Positions 43,080 to 53,245 of a stretch of DNA of 64,000 bases are shown here, in pieces (within the stretch, counting starts at the first letter, position 1; each line of letters starts with the position of its first letter). The notes under the pieces are model-generated. The model was not told the DNA's origin. It did not search any database and saw only the letters and a program-made list of their open reading frames with translations. Source of the DNA: Synechococcus sp. MVIR-18-1 (GTDB lineage: Bacteria; Cyanobacteriota; Cyanobacteriia; PCC-6307; Cyanobiaceae); the NCBI RefSeq assembly GCF_014279835.1, contig NZ_CP047942.1, positions 1,736,001 through 1,800,000 of the forward strand, in the 5' to 3' direction. Made by a program: the position numbers and the translations under genes.

Positions 43080-44066
43080 ATGGGGCTTTCCTCTCTGCCA
43101 CTGGTGTTTTTATTGGCGTCAGCACCGCCGTTGGGCGCTGCTGTTCTGCCTCCTGTTGCTTTGCCGATGTCCCTTGAGACCTTTGAAACGGTTCTCCAAG
43201 AAGGTGACATATCCCAGCTGTCGGCGGCTTGTGCTGATGCGGATCGTTTTGGCCTGCAAGAGCGCCTGCGTCTGCTGCGCAATCGTTTGATGCTGGTGGC
43301 GCCTTCCCCGCAACCGTTTGCTGTTGTGATGGCGAATGCCCGGGCGCTGCTGGCCTGTAAGGCTCCCGACAGCACCCAGATTGTGCTTAGTCGATATGGC
43401 CCTGGACCAGGATTACAGCGCAGGGAGTGGTTGCTGCTGTCGTGGCAAGCCGCCAGTGCGGCCCTCGATCAAGATCGCGCTGTGCTGGCCCTGCGGCGTT
43501 TGGCTAATGGAGATCTCACGCGTCTCGATACCGAGCTGTTGATCGTGGGCCAATCGGAGGATGGTTTGCCGCTTACGCGTTCAGCTCTTGATCTTCTGGC
43601 GAACCATGAGCTGGCAGCTGGCCGGCCGGAGGAAGCCGTCACGGTGCTTCTAGCGGGACGTACTCCAGGGGTAGTGGCATCGCGCAGGCTTGGCCAAGTT
43701 GCTGAACTGTTGGCGCCGCTTGATCCAGAGCGCAGTGATCTGTTGTTGGAAGCGGCCTTGGATCAAGCGGCAGCTGAGCAAGCCTGGGGTTTGGCGGAAG
43801 ATCTGCTCCGCCTGCAGTTGCGTTTGGCGTTGCAACGGGGGGGCGATGCTGAGCGACCTCGCGAACGGTTGCGTCGTTTGGCGAGCCGGGTTGATGACCG
43901 CTTAACGCTGCTTGAGCTCGAACAGATTTCCCCTGACTGGGATCAACAGCGTTTGCAAGACCTTGAGGATCAGCTGCGCTCACCTCGCGCTGCCGGTGGC
44001 CATGCCTCCCTGGGAGAATCGGACTCATCTGAAGCTCCTGCTTCCAATCCTTTGGCCACGCCATGA
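43080..44066 (+). CDS. Exported helical-repeat protein of unknown function
   Basis: The ATG at 43080 ([20 protein letters not shown]) provides a proper signal peptide and gives 328 residues; an ATG at 43011 would add 23 residues before it. The mature protein is Leu/Ala/Arg-rich and wholly helical, with repeats such as [19 protein letters not shown] and [20 protein letters not shown], resembling TPR/Sel1-like superhelices. The end is a Ser/Ala-rich disordered tail. No domain can be named. The gene overlaps purC by four bases and may be coupled to it. Confidence 0.68.
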   Translation: MGLSSLPLVFLLASAPPLGAAVLPPVALPMSLETFETVLQEGDISQLSAACADADRFGLQERLRLLRNRLMLVAPSPQPFAVVMANARALLACKAPDSTQIVLSRYGPGPGLQRREWLLLSWQAASAALDQDRAVLALRRLANGDLTRLDTELLIVGQSEDGLPLTRSALDLLANHELAAGRPEEAVTVLLAGRTPGVVASRRLGQVAELLAPLDPERSDLLLEAALDQAAAEQAWGLAEDLLRLQLRLALQRGGDAERPRERLRRLASRVDDRLTLLELEQISPDWDQQRLQDLEDQLRSPRAAGGHASLGESDSSEAPASNPLATP

Positions 44067-44815
44067 CCAGCTCCCATGGACCGCTCCTCTATGAGGGCAA
44101 GGCCAAACGCATTTATGCCTCAAACAATGAGGCTGAGGTTTTGGTCGAATTCAAAAATGATGCCACCGCTTTTAATGCCCAAAAGCGTGCACAACTGGAA
44201 GACAAAGGCCGACTTAATTGTCAGATCTCAGCGTGTCTGTTTGAGTTGCTTGAACGGGAAGGGATACCAACCCATTACTGCGGATTGGAGTCGGATCATT
44301 GGATGGTGGTCCAACGGGTCAAGGTGATCCCGATCGAAGTGGTGCTGCGCAATGTGGCCACCGGATCACTCTGCCATCAAACCCCTATTTCTCAAGGCAC
44401 TCGCTTGGATCCAGCTTTGCTGGATTTGTACTACAAAGATGATGATCTTGGTGATCCTCTGCTAACAGAGTCTCGCCTCTTTTTACTTGACTTAGTCAGT
44501 CCAGAAAGTCGTCAGGAAATCGAGACGTTGGCAAGGAGGGTGAATACTGTTTTGATCCCTTTCTTCTCTGCTCTCAATCTGCAATTGGTGGATTTCAAGC
44601 TCGAGCTGGGACACAATGCAGCGGGTGAATTACTTGTTGCTGACGAGATCAGCCCAGACACCTGCCGCCTTTGGGACATGAACAGTCGGGATGAAAAGGA
44701 GCGCATTTTGGATAAGGATCGCTTCCGTCAAGACCTTGGCGGAGTGATCGAGGCCTACGGGGAGGTCTGCAAACGGGTCCAAGGGGCAACCCCCAAACCC
44801 CGCAACTACAAGTAA
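44063..44815 (+). CDS. purC: Phosphoribosylaminoimidazole-succinocarboxamide synthase
   Basis: A 250-residue SAICAR synthetase. Motifs are [13 protein letters not shown] near the start, [13 protein letters not shown], the [15 protein letters not shown] strand, and the substrate-binding [10 protein letters not shown] and [15 protein letters not shown]. The enzyme condenses CAIR with aspartate in purine synthesis. It starts inside the end of the preceding exported-protein gene (four-base overlap), and bamA follows 47 bases downstream on the same strand. Confidence 0.96.
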   Translation: MTSSHGPLLYEGKAKRIYASNNEAEVLVEFKNDATAFNAQKRAQLEDKGRLNCQISACLFELLEREGIPTHYCGLESDHWMVVQRVKVIPIEVVLRNVATGSLCHQTPISQGTRLDPALLDLYYKDDDLGDPLLTESRLFLLDLVSPESRQEIETLARRVNTVLIPFFSALNLQLVDFKLELGHNAAGELLVADEISPDTCRLWDMNSRDEKERILDKDRFRQDLGGVIEAYGEVCKRVQGATPKPRNYK

Positions 44816-44862
44816 GGTCACCGGACATTTGCGGCCATTTTGGCCGGTATCCGCACCACCTC

Positions 44863-47136
44863 ATGGTCAATCCCTCCTCATCCCGAACCAGGAACGCCGT
44901 TCGGCGAGGAGCTTTGGGGCTTGCACTTGCCCTGCCGCTTCTGACCACTCTTCCTGCTCGAGCGCAAGCTGAGGCTGACTCCGATCAGAGTTCTGAGGAG
45001 CAGATTCAGCTTGAAGAAGCCTTAACTGGGGATGACACTGATTCTCAAGAATCTGCACCTCAAGCTGTGGAGGTGGAATCGTTTGAAGGTTTAGAAGAGG
45101 CGCCTGTCGCTGTAGAAGACCAGAGCCCTGCGCAGCCGAGAGTGCTGATTACAGAGGTGATAATTGATGGGATCGATGGCCACCCTGAGCAAGAGCGGGT
45201 GGAATTGGCTGCTTATGACGCCATGACCGTTCGCCCTGGTAGTCGCGTCACCAGGGATGAGCTCAAGGTTGATTTGGAGGCGATCTACGCCACTGGCTGG
45301 TTCTCGGATGTGCGGATTGAACCGGTTAATGGTCCTCTCGGTGTACAGCTTGTTGTTCAAGTTGTACCCAATCCTGTGCTTACAAAGGTTGAGCTGCTTC
45401 CTGAAGACAATGTGGTCCCCCCACAGGTCATTGAGGACGCCTTCAGCTCTGACTACGGGCGCACGCTGAATCTCTCTGAACTTCAGCTTCGGATGAAGGA
45501 ACTTCAGACGTGGTACACAAGCGAGGGTTACGCCCTTGCAAGGGTCACAGGTCCCACGCGTGTTAGTCCAGATGGGGTCGTCCAGCTCAAGGTTGTGGTC
45601 GGCACAGTTGCTGGCGTTGAGGTGCAGTTCCTCAATAAAGAAGGTGAAACGACCAATGAAAAAGGCGAGCCAATTCGCGGGAAGACGAAACCCTGGGTTG
45701 TTACGAGAGAAATCTCGATCAAGCCAGGTGAGGCCTTTAATCGCAATCAACTTGAGGGCGATATCAAGCGTCTATATGGAACATCGTTGTTCAGTGATGT
45801 CAAAGTCACACTGAAGCCCGTTGCAGGGAATCCAGGCGAAGTCAATATTGTTTTGGGGATCGTTGAGCAGTCAACCGGTTCTCTTTCAGGCGGCTTGGGC
45901 TACAGCCAAAGTCAAGGTGTGTTTGGACAAGTTCAAGTCCAGGACAGCAATTTATTTGGACGGGCTTGGAACTTAGCTCTCAACCTCACCTACGGCCAGT
46001 ACGGCGGTTTAGCGAATTTCACGTTTACTGATCCATGGATCAAGGGTGATGCGCATCGCACATCGTTCCGTACTTCTTTGTTCTTGAGCCGTGAAGTGCC
46101 TCAGGTGTTTCAGAGCCAAAACAATGGAGATATTGTTACCGTTACTGATTACCAAGACAACAAGTCTTCCCGCGCTTACGAAATTAACACCAACAATAAT
46201 CCTGCTGGCAGGAAATTTGACGACGTTGGAGAGGCTTCTGATCTCTTCCCTGAGTACAGCTGGTTCGATTATCAGGGCGACTCTGTTGCCTTGCAAAGGG
46301 TTGGCGGAAATATCATTTTTGCAAGGCCTCTCAACGGAGGCGACCCCTATAAGAATGCTCCATGGCAGATTCTTGCGGGCTTAAATGTCCAGAGCGTTCG
46401 GCCTATTAACTTCGAGGGCACGTCGCGTGTTTACGGCACCCCGAGTGAGGGTGATGACGATAGCGTTCCAAACGAAAATATTATATGTATCTCGTATAAT
46501 TGTGCCAATGAAAACAATCTTGCTGGCCTAAGATTTGCGGCTACGTATAACACTCTCAATGATCCCCGAAACCCAACCTCAGGTAACTTCTTTAGTTTTG
46601 GTACTGAGCAATTCTTGTCAGTTGGGGAGAATTCTCCAACTTTCAATCGTGTGAAAGCAAGCTATACACAATTTTTTCCGGTGAACTGGCTGAAAATTGC
46701 GAAAGGCTGCAGGCCCAAGCCAGGTGAAAAAGCAAATTGTCCGCAAGCAATTGGTATTCAATTAAAGGCAGGTTCCATCGTTGGAGATCTGCCTCCCTAT
46801 GAAGCCTTTTGTTTGGGTGGTTCGAATTCAGTGCGTGGTTGGTATGACTGCGACCTAGCTGTTGGGCGTAGTTACGGGGAAGCAACCCTGGAATATCGCT
46901 TCCCGATCATCAGTATTTTTGCGGGTGAATTGTTCGTTGATGCAGGTACCGATTTCGGTTCTCAGAGCAATGTTCCTGGTAAGCCCGGCACTCTTCTGAA
47001 AAAGCCTGGTTCGGGTTTCTCCATCGGTACAGGTGTGATCGTGACAACGCCCGTTGGACCTCTGCGTCTTGAGGTTGCCAGTCAGGATTTCACCGGTGAG
47101 TGGAGATTCAACTTAGGAGTGGGCTGGAAGTTTTAA
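44863..47136 (+). CDS. bamA: Outer membrane assembly factor BamA (Omp85 family)
   Basis: A 757-residue Omp85 protein. A signal peptide covers about residues 1-35 (ALGLALALPLLTTLPARAQA), then an acidic linker, then three POTRA domains typical of cyanobacterial Omp85 (first around VLITEVIIDGI, second near TKVELLPEDN, third near GVEVQFLNKEGE). A C-terminal 16-strand barrel starts near GSLSGGLGYSQSQGVFGQ; the signature LGGSNSVRGWYDCDLAVGRSYGEATLEYRFP marks the lid loop (VRGW motif). It ends in Phe. It inserts beta-barrel proteins in the outer membrane and is followed at once by lipid A genes. Confidence 0.95.
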   Translation: MVNPSSSRTRNAVRRGALGLALALPLLTTLPARAQAEADSDQSSEEQIQLEEALTGDDTDSQESAPQAVEVESFEGLEEAPVAVEDQSPAQPRVLITEVIIDGIDGHPEQERVELAAYDAMTVRPGSRVTRDELKVDLEAIYATGWFSDVRIEPVNGPLGVQLVVQVVPNPVLTKVELLPEDNVVPPQVIEDAFSSDYGRTLNLSELQLRMKELQTWYTSEGYALARVTGPTRVSPDGVVQLKVVVGTVAGVEVQFLNKEGETTNEKGEPIRGKTKPWVVTREISIKPGEAFNRNQLEGDIKRLYGTSLFSDVKVTLKPVAGNPGEVNIVLGIVEQSTGSLSGGLGYSQSQGVFGQVQVQDSNLFGRAWNLALNLTYGQYGGLANFTFTDPWIKGDAHRTSFRTSLFLSREVPQVFQSQNNGDIVTVTDYQDNKSSRAYEINTNNNPAGRKFDDVGEASDLFPEYSWFDYQGDSVALQRVGGNIIFARPLNGGDPYKNAPWQILAGLNVQSVRPINFEGTSRVYGTPSEGDDDSVPNENIICISYNCANENNLAGLRFAATYNTLNDPRNPTSGNFFSFGTEQFLSVGENSPTFNRVKASYTQFFPVNWLKIAKGCRPKPGEKANCPQAIGIQLKAGSIVGDLPPYEAFCLGGSNSVRGWYDCDLAVGRSYGEATLEYRFPIISIFAGELFVDAGTDFGSQSNVPGKPGTLLKKPGSGFSIGTGVIVTTPVGPLRLEVASQDFTGEWRFNLGVGWKF

Positions 47137-47990
47137 TGGGGGCCTGGCCTGCTGATTACAACAACTCATGGACGTTGGCATCCAGTGTGTCGCGCTCAGG
47201 GATTGGATTGCATAGCGGAAAGCAGTGTGACGTCACTCTCTTTCCCTCAGAGCAAGAGGGGTTTTATGTGCGCTGGCTTGATCAAACGTCAAAGCCTGTC
47301 CGTTTAGACCCCTCACAGGTGCGCGATAGCCAGCTGTGTACCACCCTGGACTTTGGAGACAGACAGCTCTCCACCGTGGAACATCTGCTCGCTGCTCTCG
47401 CTGGCTGCGGGGTATCCCACGTTGAGCTCCAGGTTTCGGGTACAGAAATTCCGCTTCTTGATGGGTCAGCTTTGGGCTGGGTAGAGGCCATTGCTGAAGC
47501 CGGATTAACCGAAGCATCAACACCACGACGCCCCCCTTTGGTGCTGTCTGAACCGCTGGCCTTTCATCGCGGGACCAGTGTCATTGCTGCGACCCCTGCT
47601 GATCGCTTCACGCTCGTTGGCGTGATTGATTTTCCTCAACAAGCCATTGGCCGACAGCAGTTAACCCTCGAGCTCTCTCCTCAAACGTTTATGGATGAGA
47701 TCGCTCCGGCTCGGACCTTTGGTTTTCGCGAGCAAGTGGAACAACTCCGCTCCTCTGGTCTCATTCGTGGAGGTGCTTTAGATAATGCCCTCGTCTGTGA
47801 TGGAGATTCCTGGATGAACCCCCCGCTGCGTTTTCCAGATGAACCAGTGCGCCATAAGATCTTGGATCTAATCGGAGATCTGGCTCTTGTGGGTTTTCCT
47901 CAAGCCCAGGTGCTGGTCTATCGAGGATCCCACGGCCTTCATACTGAGTTGGCCGCGGCACTTGCCGATCAACTCGTTCCCCAACGCTGA
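47136..47990 (+). CDS. lpxC: UDP-3-O-acyl-N-acetylglucosamine deacetylase
   Basis: 284 residues from an ATG that overlaps the last base of the bamA stop. LpxC catalyses the committed step of lipid A synthesis. The zinc ligand His83 is in [12 protein letters not shown]; the second pair of ligands and catalytic His come in [23 protein letters not shown] near residue 23, and the [13 protein letters not shown] motif, complete the signature. First of the lpxC-fabZ-lpxA-lpxB set. Confidence 0.95.
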   Translation: MGAWPADYNNSWTLASSVSRSGIGLHSGKQCDVTLFPSEQEGFYVRWLDQTSKPVRLDPSQVRDSQLCTTLDFGDRQLSTVEHLLAALAGCGVSHVELQVSGTEIPLLDGSALGWVEAIAEAGLTEASTPRRPPLVLSEPLAFHRGTSVIAATPADRFTLVGVIDFPQQAIGRQQLTLELSPQTFMDEIAPARTFGFREQVEQLRSSGLIRGGALDNALVCDGDSWMNPPLRFPDEPVRHKILDLIGDLALVGFPQAQVLVYRGSHGLHTELAAALADQLVPQR

Positions 47991-47995
47991 GCCAC

Positions 47996-48460
47996 TTGAC
48001 CGTTCTTGCCTCTACCGACTCGCCTTCTGCGGTGCTCAATGCCGAGCAGATCATGGGGTTGCTGCCCCATCGTTATCCATTCGCGTTGGTGGATCGGGTG
48101 CTTGAGCACGTTCCAGGTGAACGCGCAGTCGCCATCAAGAACGTCACCCTGAATGAGCCACAGTTTCAGGGGCATTTCCCTGATCGTCCTTTAATGCCAG
48201 GGGTGTTGATCGTGGAAGCGATGGCACAGGTGGGGGGCTTGATCGTGACCCAAATGCCAGATCTTCCGAAGGGCTTGTTCGTGTTCGCCGGAATTGATGG
48301 CGTTCGTTTTCGTCGGCCGGTGGTCCCGGGTGATCAATTGAGAATTACCTGTGAGTTGCTCAGTCTTAAACGAAAGCGTTTTGGCAAAGTGAAGGCGGAG
48401 GCCACGGTGGACGGACAGCTTGTCTGCTCCGGTGAGCTGATGTTCTCTCTGGTGGATTGA
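47996..48460 (+). CDS. fabZ: 3-hydroxyacyl-[acyl-carrier-protein] dehydratase
   Basis: A 154-residue hotdog-fold enzyme using a TTG start. FabZ motifs: [13 protein letters not shown] with catalytic His, and [23 protein letters not shown] with the catalytic Glu. It dehydrates 3-hydroxyacyl-ACP in fatty acid elongation, competing with LpxA for 3-hydroxyacyl-ACP, so its location between lpxC and lpxA is functionally sensible. Five bases separate it from lpxC. Confidence 0.95.
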   Translation: MTVLASTDSPSAVLNAEQIMGLLPHRYPFALVDRVLEHVPGERAVAIKNVTLNEPQFQGHFPDRPLMPGVLIVEAMAQVGGLIVTQMPDLPKGLFVFAGIDGVRFRRPVVPGDQLRITCELLSLKRKRFGKVKAEATVDGQLVCSGELMFSLVD

Positions 48461-48465
48461 GCGTG

Positions 48466-49317
48466 ATGAGTGATGAGCTCTCCACATCAGTGATCACGGA
48501 CGATCGCCCCGCTCAGGTCCATCCGATGGCGGTGGTTGATCCCCGAGCAGAACTAGCCCATGGCGTTGTGATCGGACCTGGAGCCGTGATTGGTCCTGAG
48601 GTGAGTATCGGGGCTAACACCTGGATTGGTCCCCATGTGGTGCTCGATGGTCTGCTGCGCATTGGCGCTCACAACCGCATTTACCCCGGCGCTTGTTTGG
48701 GGCAAGAACCTCAGGATTTGAAATACAAAGGGGCTCCAACAGAAGTTGTGATTGGTGATCACAACACCATTCGTGAATGCGTCACCATTAATCGTGCCAC
48801 TGATGAAGGTGAGCAGACTCGGATTGGTGACAACAACTTGCTGATGGCCTATTGCCATCTTGGCCATAATTGTTTGCTTGGAAACAACATCGTGATGTCG
48901 AATGGCATCCAAGTGGCAGGCCACGTGTTGATTGAAGATCGGGCCGTGATCGGTGGTTGTTTAGGGATTCATCAATTTGTTCACATCGGCGGCATGGCGA
49001 TGGTTGGCGGCATGACCCGTGTGGATCGTGATGTTCCTCCTTACTGTCTTGTCGAAGGCCATCCAGGCAGGGTGCGGGGTCTGAATCGTGTGGGTTTGAG
49101 ACGTCAAGGCCTGCATCGCCTTGAGGGGGGTCAGGAATTCAAACAGCTTCAAGAGGTTTGGTCCTTGCTTTATCGCTCCGATCACGTCATTGCTGACGGC
49201 TTAAACCTTGCGAGGCAGCAGGCTCTGCTGCCTGCCGCCAACCACCTCTGTACCTTTTTGGAGGATTCCTTGTCGACAGGTCGACGGGGGCCCATGCCTC
49301 CTCCCTCGAGTCGCTGA
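48466..49317 (+). CDS. lpxA: UDP-N-acetylglucosamine acyltransferase
   Basis: I use the ATG at 48466 (a TTG at 48457 would overlap fabZ). 283 residues. Left-handed beta-helix hexapeptide repeats are visible ([23 protein letters not shown]), then the LpxA motifs [21 protein letters not shown] and [20 protein letters not shown] with the catalytic His, finished by a helical C-terminal domain (GLRRQGLHR). It adds the first 3-hydroxyacyl chain to UDP-GlcNAc. Confidence 0.95.
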   Translation: MSDELSTSVITDDRPAQVHPMAVVDPRAELAHGVVIGPGAVIGPEVSIGANTWIGPHVVLDGLLRIGAHNRIYPGACLGQEPQDLKYKGAPTEVVIGDHNTIRECVTINRATDEGEQTRIGDNNLLMAYCHLGHNCLLGNNIVMSNGIQVAGHVLIEDRAVIGGCLGIHQFVHIGGMAMVGGMTRVDRDVPPYCLVEGHPGRVRGLNRVGLRRQGLHRLEGGQEFKQLQEVWSLLYRSDHVIADGLNLARQQALLPAANHLCTFLEDSLSTGRRGPMPPPSSR

Positions 49318-50501
49318 TGGTGCGTCTGCTCATCAGCACCGGCGAGGTGTCTGGAGATCTGCAGGGAAGCTTGTTGATTCAGGCCCTATGGCGTGTCGCG
49401 AAGCGTCGTGGACTCGATTTAGAAGTCCTTGCTCTGGGGGGTGAGCGGATGCAGGCTGCTGGAGCTGAATTGCTAGCCGATACTTCGCCGATGGGCGCGA
49501 TTGGCCTCTGGGAAGCCCTCCCTTTGGTTCTCCCCACGATTCGATTGCAAGCCAGGGTTGATCGGGTCTTAAAAGAGCGCCCACCCGATGGGGTGGTGTT
49601 GATCGATTACATGGGTGCCAATGTGCGCTTAGGCCACAGCCTCAGAGATCGTCTGCCGGATGTGCCAATCACCTATTACATCGCCCCCCAGGAATGGGCT
49701 TGGCGCATTGGGGAAGGAGGTACCAAAAGTTTGCTGCAGTTCACAGATCGAATCCTGGCGATTTTTCCTGAAGAAGCCGAGTTCTATGCAGGTCGAGGCG
49801 CTGACGTCACCTGGGTGGGGCATCCCCTCCTCGATATGGTTCCGGTCTCCCCCGATCGTCAGGCTGCTCGGCGTGCGTTGGGCTTGCCCTCGGAAGGAGC
49901 CTTGTTGCTTTTGATGCCTGCATCACGGCCTCAGGAACTGCGATACCTCATGCCTGAATTGGTGCAGGCTGCCGCCACCCTTCAAGCGCGTGACCCATCA
50001 CTCCATGTGATCGTGCCGGCCGGATTGGAGCGCTTTGAAGAGCCATTGCAGCAGGCCCTGGATCAAGCGGGGGTTCGAGGGACGGTGATTCCAGCTGATC
50101 AGGCCGATGCCATGAAGCCCCACCTATTTGCCGCTGCCGACTTGGCCTTGGGTAAATCGGGCACGGTGAATTTGGAACTAGCGCTTCAGGGTGTTCCGCA
50201 AGTGGTTGGTTATCGGGTTAGCCGTGTCACCGCCTGGGTGGCGCGGCGAATTCTCCGTTTCCACGTGGATCACATCTCGCCGGTCAATCTTTTACTGAAG
50301 GAGCGTCTGGTGCCTGAGCTGTTGCAGGAGGATTTCAATGCCGATCAGCTTGTGGCGTTGGCCATTCCTTTGTTAGATAACCAAACGGATCGGCAAAGGG
50401 TTTTGGATGGGTATCAGCGCTTGCGTGACACCCTTGGTGAACCGGGTGTGACCGATCGTGCTGCCGAAGCCATTCTTGACCAGATCCAACAGCCCTCTTG
50501 A
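49317..50501 (+). CDS. lpxB: Lipid A disaccharide synthase
   Basis: A 394-residue GT19 glycosyltransferase. [20 protein letters not shown] is the invariant N-terminal motif; [13 protein letters not shown] and [11 protein letters not shown] mark the middle; [13 protein letters not shown] and the [18 protein letters not shown] segment mark the C-terminal part. It joins UDP-diacylglucosamine and lipid X to make the disaccharide. Its start overlaps the lpxA stop by one base. No lpxK or kdtA follows, in line with the simplified lipid A/LPS of marine Synechococcus. Confidence 0.95.
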   Translation: MVRLLISTGEVSGDLQGSLLIQALWRVAKRRGLDLEVLALGGERMQAAGAELLADTSPMGAIGLWEALPLVLPTIRLQARVDRVLKERPPDGVVLIDYMGANVRLGHSLRDRLPDVPITYYIAPQEWAWRIGEGGTKSLLQFTDRILAIFPEEAEFYAGRGADVTWVGHPLLDMVPVSPDRQAARRALGLPSEGALLLLMPASRPQELRYLMPELVQAAATLQARDPSLHVIVPAGLERFEEPLQQALDQAGVRGTVIPADQADAMKPHLFAAADLALGKSGTVNLELALQGVPQVVGYRVSRVTAWVARRILRFHVDHISPVNLLLKERLVPELLQEDFNADQLVALAIPLLDNQTDRQRVLDGYQRLRDTLGEPGVTDRAAEAILDQIQQPS

Positions 50502-50505
50502 GCTC

Positions 50506-51138
50506 ATGCGTGCGTTGATCCCGCTGGTTTTGACCAGCATCATGTTGTTAAGCCCGATGTCAGCGATGGCAGCTGTTCAGGATGCTGTTCTTGCGGGTGG
50601 TTGTTTTTGGTGCCTCGAACATGATTTAGAGGATGTTGAAGGTGTGATTTCGGCTGAAAGTGGGTATAGCGGTGGCCATGTGGAGAATCCCACGTATCAA
50701 CAAGTGAGTGGTGAAAAAAGTGGGCATCAAGAAGTGGTACGTGTGCGATTTGATGCCGATAAAATTAGCTATGCCACCCTTTTGCAACATTATTGGCGCA
50801 ATATTGACCCCCTTGATGGTCAAGGTCAGTTTTGTGATCGTGGTGACTCGTATCGACCCGTGATTTTCACCGCTGGTGAGCAGCAGGCCACCGCCGCTCA
50901 AGCAAGTTCTGCTTCTGCTGCAAGTGAATTAGGGGTCTCAAAATCTAAGATTAAAGTGCAGATTCGTGATGCAGTTCAGTTCTGGCCGGCGGAGGATTAC
51001 CACCAAAATTATGCCAATAATAATGAGCTTCGTTATCGTTATTACCGCTTCAGTTGTGGGCGAGATCGCCGCCTCGATGCCGTGTGGGGCGAGCGCGCAA
51101 GATCGGGTGCATCCTGGGTTGCTCCCCTAACGCCATGA
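50506..51138 (+). CDS. msrA: Peptide-methionine (S)-S-oxide reductase, exported
   Basis: The ATG at 50506 (MRALIPLVLTSIMLLSPMSAMA) gives 210 residues with a typical signal peptide, so this MsrA acts outside the cytoplasm. The catalytic GGCFWCLE motif (Cys33 nucleophile, precursor numbering) is followed by ESGYSGGHVENPTYQQVS, DPLDGQGQFCDRGDSYRP, and the WPAEDYHQNYAN motif. It reduces methionine-S-sulphoxide in oxidised proteins. It is four bases downstream of lpxB and may be last of that operon. Confidence 0.93.
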   Translation: MRALIPLVLTSIMLLSPMSAMAAVQDAVLAGGCFWCLEHDLEDVEGVISAESGYSGGHVENPTYQQVSGEKSGHQEVVRVRFDADKISYATLLQHYWRNIDPLDGQGQFCDRGDSYRPVIFTAGEQQATAAQASSASAASELGVSKSKIKVQIRDAVQFWPAEDYHQNYANNNELRYRYYRFSCGRDRRLDAVWGERARSGASWVAPLTP

Positions 51139-51279
51139 CATCTTCCTGAAAACCGAAGAAAATCTGTAATTAAATCTTTGGTCCCATTCAGGCGTTTCTC
51201 AGTGAAGATGCGGGTATTCCCCTCTCGACGCTCTAGGACTTTGTCCTTACCATTGGCCCAAGATTTGTGGAGGGGCTGT

Positions 51280-51453
51280 ATGTATCTGCTGACGATCAAG
51301 GATGGTCTGGTGACGCGTCACGTTGGTCCTTATCCGTCGACGAAGCAGGCTTCAGACGATTTGGATCGTGTGTTGTCAACTTGTTCTGAGCGGGCGCGCT
51401 GGCAAATTCATGCCCTTGAATGCCCACGTGTGATGACTGCGGTTGCGTCTTAA
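51280..51453 (+). CDS. 57-residue conserved picocyanobacterial protein
   Basis: The ATG at 51280 has a good AGGGG ribosome site eight bases upstream; the longer reading from 51178 has no support. Sequence MYLLTIKDGLVTRHVGPYPS, then a helix (ASDDLDRVLSTC) and strand ARWQIHALECPRVMTAV, a beta-alpha-beta layout. It resembles short conserved hypotheticals in picocyanobacteria. It overlaps the convergent membrane-protein gene by four bases. Confidence 0.65.
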   Translation: MYLLTIKDGLVTRHVGPYPSTKQASDDLDRVLSTCSERARWQIHALECPRVMTAVAS

Positions 51454-51704
51454 TCCGCTCGTCGGCCGGGATACCCGCTGAGAAGACCGCTTTCGATCAT
51501 TAAGCCGATTCCCGCGTTGATGCAGATCAGGCTCAGCGTTCCATACCAGAACCAAGGGCCCCGGTCCTGTCCGAGCAGCTGAATAATGCGTCGACTGATG
51601 GCTTCCCCAAAGAGGCAGAGTCCAGCAGGCAAGAGCAAGACTCCAAGTTGAGCTCGCACGTACCAGCGCAAGGGTCTGGAAGCCATCGGTTTCGGTTGGT
51701 TCAC
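51450..51704 (-). CDS. Small two-helix membrane protein
   Basis: An 84-residue protein with hydrophobic segments at about 20-38 (GVLLLPAGLCLFGEAI) and 53-73 (YGTLSLICINAGIGLMIESGLL) and basic ends. It is probably conserved among picocyanobacteria, with no known function. It lies 13 bases downstream of the pepA start region in the opposite sense of the preceding gene, and its own start is just beyond the pepA stop at 51718. Confidence 0.65.
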   Translation of the reverse strand: MNQPKPMASRPLRWYVRAQLGVLLLPAGLCLFGEAISRRIIQLLGQDRGPWFWYGTLSLICINAGIGLMIESGLLSGYPGRRAD

Positions 51705-51717
51705 AGTTGTGAAAACC

Positions 51718-53208
51718 CTAGGTCTCAGCCTGCTGCGATTGCTTGCATACCCAATTCACCAAGGTGCGGACTCCGTAGCCCGTCGCTCCAGCCGGATCTA
51801 GTGCTCTCCCTTTGTCGCTCCAAACCGTTCCGGCGATATCGATGTGGGCCCATGGGATGGAGCTTTTGACAAATTCCTTGAGGAATAAAGCGGCGGTAAT
51901 CGAGCCACCTGGACGGGGACCTGTGTTTTTCAAGTCCGCAAGTAGTGACTTGAGGCCTTTGCGATAAGCCTGGTGCATTGGCATGCGCCAGAGCCCCTCT
52001 CCTGCGTCCTTTGCGGCGCCCTCTAAGGAGCTGGCAAGCGAGTCGTCTCCAGTCCACAGCCCAGCAATTTCGTCGCCAAGGGCAACCACGCAGGCACCGG
52101 TCAATGTGGCCAAGTCAACGATGGCGTCGGGTTCGAGCTCGGAGGCGTAAACCAAGGCATCAGCGAGGGTGAGCCGGCCTTCTGCATCTGTGTTGTTGAT
52201 TTCGATCGTGGTGCCATTGGACGCGGTGACGATGTCACCTGGATGCACGGCAGAACCGTTGATCATGTTTTCGCATGACGCCACCAGCATGTGCACTTCC
52301 ACACCCTTGGGACGGAGCTCAGCGATTGAGCGCATCGCGCCAAGTACCGCTGCACTTCCTCCCATATCGAATTTCATCATGTCGATTTGAGCAGCACCCA
52401 CTTTCAGGTTGTAACCACCGGAATCAAAGGTGAGGCCCTTGCCAACCAAGACCACCCGTCTGGTGGCAGGACCGGAGGGGCGGTAGGTGAGATGGATGAA
52501 CTTGGGATCCATATCCGAGCCTTGGCAGACGGAGAGGAACGACCCCATCCCCCTGGCTTCACAGTCGCTGCGCTCGAGCACCTTCAAGTCCAAGCCGTGC
52601 TCATGCGCCATATGAGCGGCGCTATCGGCAAGAGCGGTTGGGGTGACACTGTTCGGAGGAGCCGCAACGAGCTCTCTTGCCAGTTCTACCCCCGCGCAAA
52701 TGGGATGCACCGCTTCGAGGGCGCTGCTGAGGGTGTTGGGGAGCGGGCCGAGCAGTTCAAGCCGCTCGGGGTGGACGCTTGGCTCGGGTTTGCTGCGGAA
52801 GCGTTGATCGCTGTAGAGAGCGAGCCTGACCGCTTGCGCTGCCACGGTCACCGCTTCTGCAGGGTCAACAGCATTCCATGGCAATAGCAATCCGAGACTG
52901 CCTGTTTGGTCCTTGCTCGCTCTGGCGGCAGTAGCCCCAGCCTGCCGAAAGCTATTTACATCCAATGCTTCAAGAGGCCCCATGCCTACGAGCACGAGCG
53001 ATGCGCAGTCGGGGTTGAGAAGTTGAAGACTTGCGCTCTCTCCATTTTTCCCTTGGAACTTGCGTTGTTCCAACCAATCGCCAAGGGAGATGGAAAAGCG
53101 TTCCTCCATCGCTGGTATCAAGCCATTGGGATCTCCCTCTGCAATGCCTAGGGCCAACACGGTTCCCGACCAGGCCTGTGGCTGGGCCGACGAGAGGGAG
53201 ATCTGCAT
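51718..53208 (-). CDS. pepA: Leucyl aminopeptidase
   Basis: A 496-residue M17 aminopeptidase. The C-terminal catalytic domain has the signature NTDAEGRLTLADAL (two metal-ligand residues), VLVGKGLTFDSGGYNLK with the catalytic Lys, and MKFDMGGSAAVLGAMR. The N-terminal regulatory domain occupies about 1-180. It releases N-terminal residues from peptides using two divalent metals. The gene is followed by a small membrane protein gene on the same strand. Confidence 0.95.
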   Translation of the reverse strand: MQISLSSAQPQAWSGTVLALGIAEGDPNGLIPAMEERFSISLGDWLEQRKFQGKNGESASLQLLNPDCASLVLVGMGPLEALDVNSFRQAGATAARASKDQTGSLGLLLPWNAVDPAEAVTVAAQAVRLALYSDQRFRSKPEPSVHPERLELLGPLPNTLSSALEAVHPICAGVELARELVAAPPNSVTPTALADSAAHMAHEHGLDLKVLERSDCEARGMGSFLSVCQGSDMDPKFIHLTYRPSGPATRRVVLVGKGLTFDSGGYNLKVGAAQIDMMKFDMGGSAAVLGAMRSIAELRPKGVEVHMLVASCENMINGSAVHPGDIVTASNGTTIEINNTDAEGRLTLADALVYASELEPDAIVDLATLTGACVVALGDEIAGLWTGDDSLASSLEGAAKDAGEGLWRMPMHQAYRKGLKSLLADLKNTGPRPGGSITAALFLKEFVKSSIPWAHIDIAGTVWSDKGRALDPAGATGYGVRTLVNWVCKQSQQAET

Positions 53209-53245
53209 GAAGATTTGGCGCGTGAGTCGATGCTACGGGGCACCC